Shown one piece after another: positions 33,732-45,634 of a DNA stretch of 64,000 bases; the first letter of the stretch is position 1; the number at the start of each line of letters is the position of its first letter. Both the position numbers and the translations under genes were made by a program. The notes under the pieces are model-generated. The model saw nothing but the letters and a program-made list of their open reading frames with translations, did no database searches and had not been told where the DNA came from. Origin of the DNA: Clonostachys chloroleuca (lineage: Eukaryota; Ascomycota; Sordariomycetes; Hypocreales; Bionectriaceae); NCBI GenBank assembly GCA_037952775.1, contig JBANAY010000004.1, positions 11,532,001 to 11,596,000 on the forward strand. Reading direction: 5' to 3'.

Positions 33732-35184
33732 TCACTCCTCTTCCACCTTCTCCTCTTCTACTTTTTCTTCCTCCTTAACGCCATCCATCGGCTTCAACCG
33801 CCTAAACACGGCAACAAACCCACCCCCCACAACCCGATCCCCAACCCTCGGCCGCATCACCTGCACAATCTCCCCCTCGGACGCGGCGTTCCTGGGCACG
33901 ACGGTGCGCACGTCCCACGGCCGCCCGCCGCCGCAGTCGTTAGCGGTCGGCTCGTCGGCCGCGACGAGGAAGGAGTTTGGCAGCTCGGCTGTCCGCTCGA
34001 GGCGGAGGGGCTGGCGGGTGGTGACGGCCCACTTCGCAAAGTCTGCGATCTGGGAGATGCTCGGGTTGAAGACGACTAGGAGGCCGTTGGGCTTGAGGGC
34101 GCGGACGACGGGGTCGGCGAAGGACTCTGGGGCAGGGAGGTCGAGGACGGCCCGGGAGAGGAAAGGGACTCCGAGGGAGGAGGCGAGTCGCGGGAGGAGG
34201 TAGTCGCTGATGGAGCCGATGTGAAAGTCGACGGAAGGGAGGTAGATGGCGCGGCGGAAGCGGCGGAGGAGCTTGTATGCCGCGCGGGAGTGGGACGGGT
34301 TGCGGTCGAGGGTGTGGAGGACTGCGCGGCGGGAGGAGGACCAGTCGGCGAGGTCGCTGGCGATGTCGGGGGCAACGTCGAGGCGGGAGAGGGTCAGGGT
34401 CTGGATGGGGGGCTGTTGGTCCGGCTTGCTCTCAATGTCGGGGCTGGATGGCTCAGGCGTCGCCAGCTCGGAGTCGGTGGATGGCGAGACCTCGTTCTCA
34501 TCCCTGGGGACGGACTCGGAAGGCTGCTCGGGGCCGGATGTCTCAATCTCGGCATCGGCCACGGCCTCTCCACCCGGCGCCGGCGCCCTCCTCTCGAGAC
34601 TTGCTGTGGCGACCGCATCCCTCAGATCCTTCCTCATGGGCGGGTTGGCCGCGTGGAGCGCCCTGGCGATGTGCATCGTCAGGCTCCCCATGCCAGTCCC
34701 CGCCTCGAACACCTCAAACACCTCGTTATCGTCGCCGTCGTTCTCCCCGCGCGCTCGGGGTTGAGGTCCAGCATGGACACGATGACGCTGCAGTCCTGCG
34801 GGTAGATGGGCGTGGCCATGCGCTCGCTGTTGACAATATAGCTGGCCATGCTGGCCTCGTGGATGGCCACCTCGCGGCCGGCCGAGTCGGTCACGGTGTC
34901 GAGGTACCGCTTGCCGATCAGGTCCTGCGCGCGGACGTGGGCGCCGTAGCTGAGCTTGATCCGGTGGGACTCGTCGTCGCGCAGCGCGGGCGTCAGCTTC
35001 CATTTTGCTCGCTTGTCGCCTCGCTGGCGGAGGAGGACGACGTCATGCTCTTGGAGATGGGTTTGGGGTCAGCGGTGGAACACATTGCGCTAGGCCGTCA
35101 TAGTCAAGCTCACCCTGAATCAAACGATCGCATGTAAACCATCTCCTCTGGGGAGGGACTCGGTGCACGGCTTGTCGCAGGCAT
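33732..35184 (-). CDS. tRNA (adenine-N1-58) methyltransferase, GCD14/TRM61 family (frameshifted in this sequence)
   Basis: The family methylates A58 in the tRNA T-loop. The likely first exon starts at 35184 (MPATSRAPSPSPEEM) and ends near 35114 at GTGAGC. Exon 2 starts near 35047-35049 and encodes LSYGAHVRAQDLIGKRYLDT, the IYPQDCSVIVSMLDLNPE block and SAM motif I FEAGTGMGSLTMHIARAL, then GSISDYLLPRL, VLDLPAPESFADPVVRALKP and the C-terminal RPWDVRTV...GGFVAVFRRL. Between the PQD block and motif I the frame changes at a C-run (34744-34747; G4 on the coding strand where G5 restores LNPERA-GEN). The exon 1/2 join also does not keep frame as read, again resolved by one missing base. Motif I and later motifs are separated by an acidic insertion of about 70 residues, unusual for TRM61. 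The compact tail suggests a mitochondrial-type paralogue. Family call firm, paralogue uncertain. Confidence 0.8.
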
Positions 35185-36074
35185 TGTCTTGTAGCGGGCA
35201 CCCTCATGGCGTGGCCTCGACGATGGTCGCATGCTCATCAAGCTATATGACACAGAAAAAAATAGAAAAGGCAGTGTGTCGGAGTTCGGCGATTTTTAGC
35301 TCCGGACTTGGCTCGGCGAATGGCAAGAGACCATTTGAACTGTTGCGCCACGATGAAAGAGCACGCCGTTGCAACTACTGTTAGCCAAATCTAATTCGCA
35401 GGAGAGCCGTTGAACACGAGATAATAAGTTTCTTTCGAGATACTTGCTCCGGGATCTCATAAAGGTATATACAACTAACCTTCCAGTCCAGCTGACAGAC
35501 AATACCGGCACCCCCCAACTCCCACTCCGCCCTCTCCACATATCCAAATCCAGAGAACCTTTTTACCTCCCTCGCTCTCGTGTGCCTGTACTAAATACCT
35601 CCATTCCAACGCCAGATATCCTATCCCGTAGTGTAATCATACAATAAGATATGCGTCCGCATAACAAAATAAAAGATAAAAAGAACGAAGTCCCATACAT
35701 ACGTCGTGGTGAAAAGCTCCCAAACGCCAGCCATGAACGTATCGCAATCACATTAAAACCTTCGCTGGGTATCAAACCCAATCGTCCAGGCCGTTCGCCA
35801 TTGTCTGTACCGTCCGCAAAATACAGATCGCTTCGCGAATATCCACCTGGTGTAACCCATCCCTCGCTCCCATAAAATGCAGCGACCAGATAAATATTCC
35901 CACCCCATAACATAGAAAACTCCGTGGTATAAGCGTCAAGAAAAAGGATTTTAAATATCTTGCCTCTTTGGTTGGTATATTTGGGCGCTCAGGTGGTGTA
36001 TAATTTGTTCGAAAAAAAAAAAAAAGGAATCTAGAGCTGCTGAGGAGGATAGAGTCCAAGACCTTCAGAATCAG
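35185..36074. other. Intergenic
   Basis: Holds the promoter of the TRM61-like gene and the 3' flank of the Clr5 gene (both minus). Includes an A14-15 run near 36009. No gene recognised. Confidence 0.45.
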
Positions 36075-39000
36075 CTAGATAAATCCTCCCCATCTGCTCG
36101 CGCCTCCCATGGGCTGGCTCATAGACTGGCTCATGGCGGAAGCCCAAGATTCTTGAGAGTCTGACTCGTGTGTATGCAGGTGGTGGTCTTCTTCAAAGTA
36201 GGGTAGAACCTTGACTCCCACATGCTTCTCGAGTAATTCGACGACCGAGTCGTATTGCCGGCGGCAACGCTTCGTATAGGGGTCCACCTTCACGGGGCAG
36301 TGATAACAGAACGTGTTGGGGCGGTCCCGTACACGGAAAACCAGGTTCATCTTCTTCATCTCCTTCCAGAGGTCGTTTGCAGATTGCTTCGAGGCATCCG
36401 ACTCGCTGTTGGCTGCATACAGCATCTGGGCTATCGCAAAGCGGAGGGACATGAGATCCCCATTATCGGCTCCAGCTTGCTGCTCCATCTGGCGGTGAAG
36501 AACCCGTAATTCGAGAACCAGTTTTTCCAAGCGCTCCGGGTTTTTGTGACCATGCACCAAGGCAAGATCAATCAAGGTCCGAGTCACGTATGGGTGTCGG
36601 TGTCCGTAGATGGCCTCGAGCTCATCCGCAATGAGAGGGGTGCTGGCCCAGAGCATATCCGACAATGTCACAGCACCGTGCTTCTGCTGCATCTCGTAAA
36701 GACAGCCAAAGATACATCGCAATGGGTGGGCTCGCTCATAATTCGTTGTGGAAAAAGCAGATACAAACTTGGACAGTGCAGTCATCAACCCCGGGTCTCT
36801 CCGGACCATTCCAAGAATCACCTCGATAAGGCCCAGTGGCGAAAGCTGCCTCAAGTCGACCTCGAGCTGGTTGAAAGCATTCATCAGAGACTTGCCGCCT
36901 TGTTCAACATCGCCAGCCTCGAAGAAGAAGTTGGCTTCAGTTAGGGCATCGCTCGAAGGTGCACCCCAAACCATGATGGAAGCCCATCCGACCTGGTGCT
37001 CAATCTCCAGTTCCACCTGTCGGCCCTGCAAGAAGGCTTTCCTCGTGTTGCCGACAATGAGTTCCTGCGCTCTCAAGAGATCGGGTGATTTGAGGTATTC
37101 TGGCGCAGGAGGCGGGGTCGGTGTCCGGCAGCGAACGTGCGAAGGAAGATCGGCGGGGAGTTCGAAGTCGACCAAATCATATTCCGTCACTCCCTTTCGC
37201 TTCAAGTAAGTACCCAGATTCACAATCTTCCCGTTTCGAACAAACTCGGATACTTTGCCCTCGGCATCACGTTGGAACTTCATGGACAGCAAACGTTTGA
37301 CTTCGTCCTCGGTGTTATTCTTCACAAAACCCCACTGTGAGAAGCGAGTCTTGTACATCTTGGGACTATCGTATTCCTGTGTAAGCACTAAATCCTGGTT
37401 GAGGTCACTGCGAAGGGACTAATCTTACGTTGCCTGAAAATTGTACTTATCGGCCATGATAGACATGACCTCTTTGAGCGGCTTCCGCTGCTCCAGATAG
37501 AGATCCCGGATAGTGGTCTTGAATCCCTCCCAAGCCTCAGCAGGAACTTGCTCCCTGGAAGGCCGGTTGATCGGCGGAGGACGAGATGCAGCCGGATCAC
37601 CACTCATCATCTAATCCCACAGGTTAGATAACGATCCAGCAGAATGCATACAAACACTACTTATAGAACAAACTTACCGAAAACCCATTAGATGTCGAAG
37701 GGACTTCTGACATCTGGGGGGTAGAAGGCTCTTCCTTCACAGTTGTGCTATAAGAAGAGGCGGCGGGCTTTGGCGCACGGGGCTTGGGTGGCTTGGCCGG
37801 CGCTTTTCCCTTGGTTTTGGAGCCAGGATTCAACTCCAGGATGAACTGATTTCCAATTGGCATTGGTGGTTTCGGAGTAGTAGGGACAGGAGGTCGGAAA
37901 TAGCCACTAGGGCTATTTGCTTGGCTGAATGGGGTTTTGGGATTCGGGCTGGGCTGCAGATTCTGTGTCTGAATCTTCTGCTGGACCTGAGGATGGGTGG
38001 CTGGTGGCTGATGCTGCTGAACGTGTTGCGAGTCAGGTGGCCGCCAGATTGCAAAGCCAGGAGTACCAGCCGTCAATCCTGCGCCGGGTGTCGTTGGAGC
38101 AGGGGAGCCAACCATAGAACTGGTTGTCATGTGATGCCCATGGTTCATTTGATTAGAGGTCATGAAATCAAGACTCTCGAAAGGATCTCCGACAGGAGCA
38201 TTAGTGGTCGGGCTAGTGACACAAGAGGCGTCTTGAAAACTGCCATAATTCATAGGAGGGGGGCTTGTGGCAATGGGACTTGTCACACGCGACTGGTGAC
38301 CGCCGAAAGAGCCAAAATTGGTCTCGATAGAACCAGGAAAGCGGCTACTGTTAAACGAGTTGCTGTTAAATGAGTTGCTCGGTGCGGATGCATTGAAGCT
38401 GCCAAACGAAGATGTGGGCTGTTCCTGGTGGTTTTGATGGTGCAGATGATTATTGGTCGCGATGGGACTCGTGACCGAATTTGACGGTCGAGGTGGCAGC
38501 ATAGGCGGAGGACTCGGGTTCTTGTTCTCAAAATGAGCAACCAGCCGGCCAACGCCGCCGCTATTCCGATTGCCCGCACCTGTCTGCTCTCCATTGGTGT
38601 GCCCAAACGCATTGGCTCCATTGTCGTTGAAAGAGCCCATGTTAGTAAAGTCCATGGCCCCGCCATTTTGGACTGCGCCAAACCCATCAGGCTGGAAGCC
38701 ATTGCTGTAGTCGGTGCTCGGGGTCCAGTCCATATCTCCAGACATGCTGACCTCACGCTTTATGCTTGGGTGGCTCTCTGCCGAGTAGGCCGCTGCCGAG
38801 GGCGCATGAGATGCCTGCATTCCAAACCCTGACCATTCATCCTGTCCCGAGAAGCCATACTGCTGCGGCTGCTGCTGCTGCTGCTGCTGTTGGTGGTGGT
38901 GGAAGTGCTGCTGCTGCTGCTGCTGTTGCTGCTGGAAGTGGTGATGGACAGCCGCATTGTGGTTGTGTTGCGGCTGCTGCTGATGCTGATGCTGATGCTG

Positions 39001-39141
39001 ATGCGCATGGGGAATTGAATGCTGATTGCCGCCGTGGAAGGGTCGAGATTCCTGGACCTGGGGCTGGCTTTGCGAAGGAGCAGACCCGGCAAATGAGTTG
39101 GCAAAAGCATTCAGCTGCTCCCACTGGCGCTGGTTAAACAT
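36075..39141 (-). CDS. Clr5-domain protein with Q/H-rich N-terminus (978 aa)
   Basis: Three exons, 37678-39141, 37429-37610 and 36075-37365 (introns 67 and 63 nt, both GT-AG), add to 2937 nt with all joins in frame. Exon 1 (488 aa) is disordered: HQHQHQHQQQPQHNHN, two polyglutamine tracts, then Asn/Ser/Pro-rich sequence with repeated SPIATS/VTSP motifs and a KR-E-V sumo-like KREV site, consistent with a transcription or chromatin factor. Exon 2 plus the start of exon 3 form the Clr5 domain (about residues 497-560: EGFKTTIRDLYLEQRKPLKE, then YNFQAT-P-KMYKTRFSQWGF). In fission yeast Clr5 acts in silencing; the domain is abundant in filamentous fungi with mostly unknown roles. The C-terminal 350 residues are helical. 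The second intron splits the codon after YNFQA, the same place and phase as in the paralogue at 54-56 kb. Confidence 0.88.
38868..39005 (-). repeat. CAG/CAC triplet-repeat tract coding for Q/H-rich region
   Basis: Several blocks of GCTGCT and GATGCT repeats (plus strand) encode polyglutamine and His-Gln runs in exon 1 of the Clr5 gene. Such tracts vary in length by slippage. Confidence 0.8.
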
Positions 39142-42100
39142 GGCGAAGGGGACGGCGACGACTGCCTTCAGCGCCTAGCCGACAGAGCAGCGTGGTGCCC
39201 CGTTCGGCCGGCCACAGGGGCAGTCTTGGCTACGAGGGCTGGGAATGCGACACGGCGAGGCGAACTCTGCGATTCTGCGGCCGAGGAGCCGTTCATTACT
39301 TCTCTTCTTCGTGGGGAGGAGGGCGGACTGGAGTCGCGGCTGGCGGTGCGAAGCAGAGAGAGAGGTAAATAGAGAGGAAGCGGCTGTGTGGTATGGTTAG
39401 ACCAGGCGGGAGTGGTGAGCGCTATTACTCGATCTGGCTGTGTGGGAAGCAGCAGAGCAAAAGAAGTGGGCGAGAGAGCGAGAGAGAGCAAGGAAGCCCA
39501 TCAACTGAAAATGACTATTCCTAGCGACGACGTAATAACGAACGATCAGGTCACCAAAGTGCCCATGGTCGTCGGAAACAGAGCTCCCAGACGATGACGA
39601 GGTCGAGATGATGGGAAGTGGGAAGTGGGAAGGGGAGAGAGAGGAAGATTGAGGTGAACGGAAGTCAGGTCGGGTTAGGTTAAGTTGGCAGCTGCTGGGG
39701 AGAAGGCGACACTGGGCTGGGCCTGCCTGTGGTTAATTGGTGTCGGGGCCGGGCGACACCGTTTGGCTGTCGGGGGCGTGGGTGGGCGAGTCAAGAAAGC
39801 GGGGATAAGCGACGGGACGCTGAGAATCACAGCAGCATCCGCTGACACCAGCCCTGAGCGAGTTAGGCGGGTGTGCCATGTCTGTCCCTGGCAAGCGTGC
39901 CTCGATGCAGGTGCGCGACAAAGCACAATGGCAGCGCGCAGGTAAGGTAAGGTACCTGCGCGAGGTACCTGCGTCGTGGCGGGAGCCAGGGCCGAGGGCC
40001 ATGTACCGCGGTACCCAGGTCGTGGAAGTTAGTAGGTACCTGCTACGCTACGCTGCACCACGCTCCGGGGAGAGGAGGGAAAATAACGGGCAAAAAGCAA
40101 AAACCACCAGAATGCGATAGAGCCGCTCGAATTACCTGGGTCTACCTTGATACGGCTCGCGGGCCACTGGCCAATTAAGGTACCTGCGTTTGCCAACAAC
40201 CGCCTTGGCTCTAGAATACACACTACGACCCCCTGGGTAAGGTCGACTTCGGTGCTAACCTGCTTAGCCGTAGATTCCAACGGGAGTGCTGGAGCGCCGT
40301 GGCTACCTGGGACAAGTGCCGGGGCTCAAGAGATGTTAGTTTCTCCTAGGCATCGCAGAAATGGGAAGGAATGCCGCCAGAACAGCGGGCGAAATAATAA
40401 TCTCCTTGCCTGCGCTAACAGGGCCCTGGTCATAACATAGGAAGCATATCGAGCAGGAGCAGGAGCGCGACAGCGAGAGAACAGCAGAGGAGAGGGAGCG
40501 AGCTGCAGTCCAGTCCAGGCCCAGAGCGAGCCCTGACCGGTGGGCTCCGCGAGCAAGCACGATAGCCCGGGGGTTGGTTCACGAGTCCAATCCCCTACGA
40601 ACCATGGGCCTCCCTAACACAATCGCGCACCACACGCAGGTAGTGTGATGGAACGCCTCATTGGGCACTAGCACAGCATGCATTGCCTCCGTTTATTACC
40701 CTGCCTCGCCCTACTGGACGCCCTAATACTGCCACCTACAGGCGTTGGGGGCGGGCAGCTACAGCGTGTGTGGGTGGCCCCTCGCCGTCTTGAGGACGGC
40801 CAGCTGAGGTCGCGGACGCCCATCGCGACCTCCGAAATTCCGTCATCGTTCCCCAGACTTGGGTGATGGGAACTGAGGACCTTGCGCATAAACCCCACAG
40901 CAGCAGAGACGAATTGGAGAAGGGGGACGGGGGCAGGGGAGAGCTGCTGCTACGATTAGGAAGATTTGGGGCCCATGTGAGATTAACGGCAGCACGACTG
41001 TGAGCTGGTAGGGCCAACGGAGCAATTGGCTGCTTTGACAGCGTCTTTCCCATTGCCAAGAAGAAGGCCATGTCCCAAGATGGCGCGCCAGCAAAAGTTC
41101 CTCGGCACCCAGGTCCACTTTGGGACCCGGACATTCAGGGACAGGGTGGCTAGCGCCAGTCGATTCGAACCGTTGAGTTGGGGACTGCAGCAAACAAGTG
41201 ATTGCGGTCGCTCGCTCCCTGGTGCATAGATAAGGCAAGGACAAGGTCCTTGAACCAAAGCGCAGGCGTTGGGTGGGCAGAGAGCACGCACGTCCCATGT
41301 ATGTCGCCCGTCGCGATGGTGCTGTTGCGAGGTCACTCAGCTCTGGCATATCCACGATGGATGAATGAGCCCACGATGGATTGAGCCGTCTGCTGCTTGT
41401 GGCACCGTGCGCCAGCGCCGAAGCGAGATGCACAGCGTAATTAGATGGGGGCTCGATATGTTTGAGGCTGGCTGCACATTCTGAGTGATGTCACGGCGTC
41501 CATGGTGATGAAGAAGGATGCAGAGAATGGCTGGAAAGTATCATATCACGATGGCCAAACGCTGGTAGAGGAGATTCAAATTGCAGTCTTGGGAATGTAG
41601 CAGTCGGGTCTGCTGATGGGTGTTGGCCGCCAGCGTGCCTGCTGCATGCCCAAACCCAGCAGCGAGCAAGCGACAGGAGGTAGTGAGTACCTGGCCCGGA
41701 CCCTAGGGAGAGCCCTTGCACCAGGCCATGAGCCAGAGGCGCTCTGGTCGCAGGTACCTGTCTCGATTTCAAGACACACTCCGATTCGATTCCGCGGGCC
41801 AAATGAGTTCCAGGTTGCACATGCCTTATCAGCATCCGTTACGTAGCGCCAAATCAAGGTGATCGAGTACCCAGTACATGAACCCACACTCCGCTCCTCC
41901 ATATCGGTTGATGATTTGCAGGTATCGAGATACCTTGCCTCAGCTATGATCAGCACCGTTAATATGAAGTATGTCGTGCACCTCTAAAATATAAGGTAGG
42001 CCCAGCATTCTTAAGGCAAGCGGATGCTGCACCTGTGCATGCGGTGCAGCATCCGTCAGTGGCGCCTCAAAGCCACTGTAGATGTCATGACCTGGCCAGG

Positions 42101-45100
42101 AAGAAACGGCTTGGCTGCCAGTTCCCAGGCTACTAGGCCCTTGCCCACGGCGATGGGCTCTGATAGCGGGCTACAAGGGTCGTGCCCACGATATCGGATG
42201 CAGGCGACCAGGTGCCTGAAGGAGAAGGTGCGTCCCCACCAAAGCCAGTGAGTGACCTGCCAGCACTCTCGACAATAATCAATTGATGGCAGAGAAGAAC
42301 ACAGCTCATGGCAGGGCCGAGGGCACAGCTAAGCGGGGGCGCTGTGAGTCTGTGCCACAGCGCATAATGCACCGACTCGCTCTATCGTGGGTTGATCATA
42401 CCCCCGTGGCGGTTTCAGCCAACAGCGGGAGCAATCACACTTCGTTACGAAGGAATAGTAGACACTGCGCCCGTCTGCATCCCATCTCACGCACCCCCAC
42501 AGACAGCCAGCCACCCATCAGCGCCGAAGTACCTGCCTGACTACGTTGCCAGAGGTACCTGCCCTCCAGTTGCGACTCCCATCGCGAGAGGCCAAGTCCA
42601 GCCATATCATGCCATAACCATATCGCCGGGCAAGAGAGAGAGCCCCGCGTCGACGATGACGAACTGCGTCCTCCCCTGCTGCATTAGCAGCCTCTCCAGC
42701 TTCTGTAGCTCCCTCTCTGGGCAACTCGCTAATGCTAAACAACACAGCTAGCGTACATAGATGTAGATACGGCGCGCCAGGCGATTGTACCTCCCTAGAT
42801 GGTGTCGAGATGGATGCACGACTTACCCCCTCAGCCGCTGGAGGTGTCGAGGGTGTCCAGCTCGGGGGAGCGGTACATGTTCCAGAACAATTCTCGCCCA
42901 TCTATTTGCTGGCGTCATCTCGGACACCCTCCCCGCGCCGTCACCCTTCACCCAATGAAAGGCCTGGAGGGTCAGCACTTAATATCAAATCCAGGAGAGG
43001 CCAGACGATGCGAGGCCAATCGCCGTGTTGGATGCCTCCCGCCTGGCGTACTATCCTGCGACGGCACCACTGATTAAGGACCTCCTCCTTTCCTTAGCAG
43101 CGCCGACTGCCGCGGGTTGGTCGATAGCCTTGGTGGAACACGCTCGCCAACGACAACAGCGATGCAGATCATGGGCTTGGCTAGGCTAGGCACAGCTGGG
43201 ACGATCACGGACCGGCATCCCCCAATCACATGCCCAGCCGCAGCATGTAAGCCAGCAGCCGAGTGTCAGCATATGTCGAGGAGGATCGATATCACACCGG
43301 CCACCCATAAGCGTGGAATGCGTGTTCCAACCCCAGCGGACTCAGAGAGACAGCAACTGCGCAGGCGGAAAAGGTTCCACCCAGCCGCGAGAGCGTTGTG
43401 ACACAGAGCAAACTACATGCATAGACACATACGAGAACCTGAAGGATGGCCAGCCACGGACGTCAGCGGCTGGCTCGCCATGCGCATTCCTGCGTTAGTT
43501 GAATGTGTCGGTCCTGCTCTCGCCTTATACCCAAGATAGTTACGCCTGCGCCGTGGGGCTGAGAGAGTGGTGACCTTAGTTAGGGCCAAAACATGTTTCG
43601 GGCATCACCGAGAACGTGCAAACCACACTCCGTAACTCCATGGCGGCTAGACAACTCTTTAGTGTCGCCGCCGCAACGTCTGCTCGATGACGACGGGTCT
43701 TGGCTGACTGCTAAATGATCAGTAAGGTATGAGGCCTACACCGGTCAATGCATGCGATTACAAAGTCTAATGCCGTCAATGCGCTACAGTCCTCGCAGAA
43801 TAAGCTGCTGCGGCCGGGCGGTCTTGGTCAATTAAGCAACGGGAAAGCCGCCCCCTAGATGAAACCTCCCTAGACATGATCCGCGACAATTCCAATTAAC
43901 TTCCACGCGAGGTCTCTGTTCTGAAGACACCTTATCTGCCTCGGTCATTTTGCCGTTACCACCATACGCGCTTCGCCTGACTGTTCTAGAAGTACACAAA
44001 ACCGTACCTACCCATGCCGGTATCCAGATCCAGCAACGCGAGCTCTATCTTCGATTCCTTCCTTTCTTGGCATCCCTCCTCAAGCATGCCACATGGCTCT
44101 TATCTTGCGAAAATGTTTAAAAACGGAAATGATGGCTTAGAATAAACAACAGAGACCAAATGGGAGGGGGCCAGCTCGCCGTCTGGTCTGTGCTCTGCAT
44201 GTTCCTCCCCGAGGCAATCATCTAGTCCTCCCAAGTTATCCCCAAGAATAACCCCGGGTGACCTGTCTCATCTCCTCCCACCGCCTGCTCTAGCGCTGTC
44301 CCTTCGCTCACAATCTTGTTTTCGCCTTCGGCTCTCCTCACCTCTCCTCCCCTCTCCTCTCACCACTCCACCTCTCTAGCTGCTCCTCTTGCCTCAGCGG
44401 GCTTCCCTATTTGGATAGTTTTCTTTTAAACGCCTTCATTCCGCTATCTCTTCACCGTCTGCAGCACATTATCTAACTAAGCCCCCTCCGTGATATCAAG
44501 GACCCGATAACACCCATCGGCAAGTGCAAATTACCAAACCCCTTGTCCCGGCTCCCACGTTACAACGTCGCTTCAGCTTCCCTCACCCTCCCCGAGAAAT
44601 TGGGTCCACGCATGGAAGGACCACCAAAACCTTCGATCCGATGCCCAGGCCCACCGACCTGCCTATTCCTCGCCCTCAATGTAGTTTTCCCTCTCCCTCA
44701 GTATGCACACTCCCGGCCCCGCAAGCTCCAAATATTGGCGAGCTGTCTCGCACGTAGCCCAGCGTGCGGAGAGGCAAGAAACGATGTGACACTACCTGCA
44801 TGCACCGTATCGCTCTTATGTCTTGTATCGTATGCCACACCCGAGATGCCCTGCTTGGCCTTCTCCCGCTCCAGAGCTTCGAGAACAATAGGCCTCCAAG
44901 CCCTAAGGGGGAGGGGGGACCAATGAAACCTACTCGTATATCGCACCCTCAACCGGGAGGTGGGATGGCCAGCTGGTTCTTCTGTGCGTCATCGAGATCG
45001 CCTGTGAGACGAGGAACCGTTCAGAACCTGGAGAACTGTATTCAGGCCGCAAACCTCCCTCGCCTCGGGCCAATGTACAATGTACAATGTAACAGCGTGA

Positions 45101-45634
45101 GACTCGCGCAGCACAACCTCTTCCATGACTAGATATCGTTCATACACAAACGTAGAGAACATACACAAGCCCGTGAAGAAGTAAAATTAATTTGGCATGA
45201 TAAAGCCCACGAAGACGTCTTCGATAATTCTAATTTTAAATGCTATATTGGTATGGCAAGTTCCAGCGCTGTCTTTATTTATTTCTAAGCCCCCTTGAAC
45301 ACCATCAACGACGGTAAATGCATTGCGTCGTCGATATCGTTAATAATTATATAATCAACTGTAATAAAAGAAAAGAGAACAAGTAAGAGCAAAGTCTGGT
45401 GAAAAATAGTGTGGTGAGGAAAAATACAAAGGTAAGAAGAGAAGGTTGGTTGTTTGGTCGTTATTCTCATATGCGTCTTCCCAGTGACTCTTGCCGTTTC
45501 ATCGCCCAAATATATCCGACAAAAGAAAGATTTGGCGCCCAGAAGTGCAATATCAACTTAGCAGAAGATATTGAGTTATTTCGTGTGTGTTTCATCGGGG
45601 GATCTCGCGGCGTCTTTCCCAAACGCCGTGCCCA
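39142..45634. other. 6.5-kb gene-poor stretch
   Basis: No confident gene. 39142-39700 is the promoter/leader side of the Clr5 gene. 39.95-42.6 kb contains many AGGTACCT(GC) elements. A pyrimidine-rich tract at about 44260-44400 (CTCACCTCTCCTCCCCTCTC) looks like the leaders found ahead of real genes in this window, yet only an unrecognised 127-codon ORF (44543-44926, plus) follows; a non-coding transcript is possible. 45140-45634 is AT-rich 3' flank of the kinase gene. Confidence 0.4.

Noticed and set aside
34221..35137. Long plus-strand ORFs opposite the TRM61-like gene
   Set aside because: Arg/Gly-rich antisense shadows; the minus strand contains the SAM motif and family blocks.
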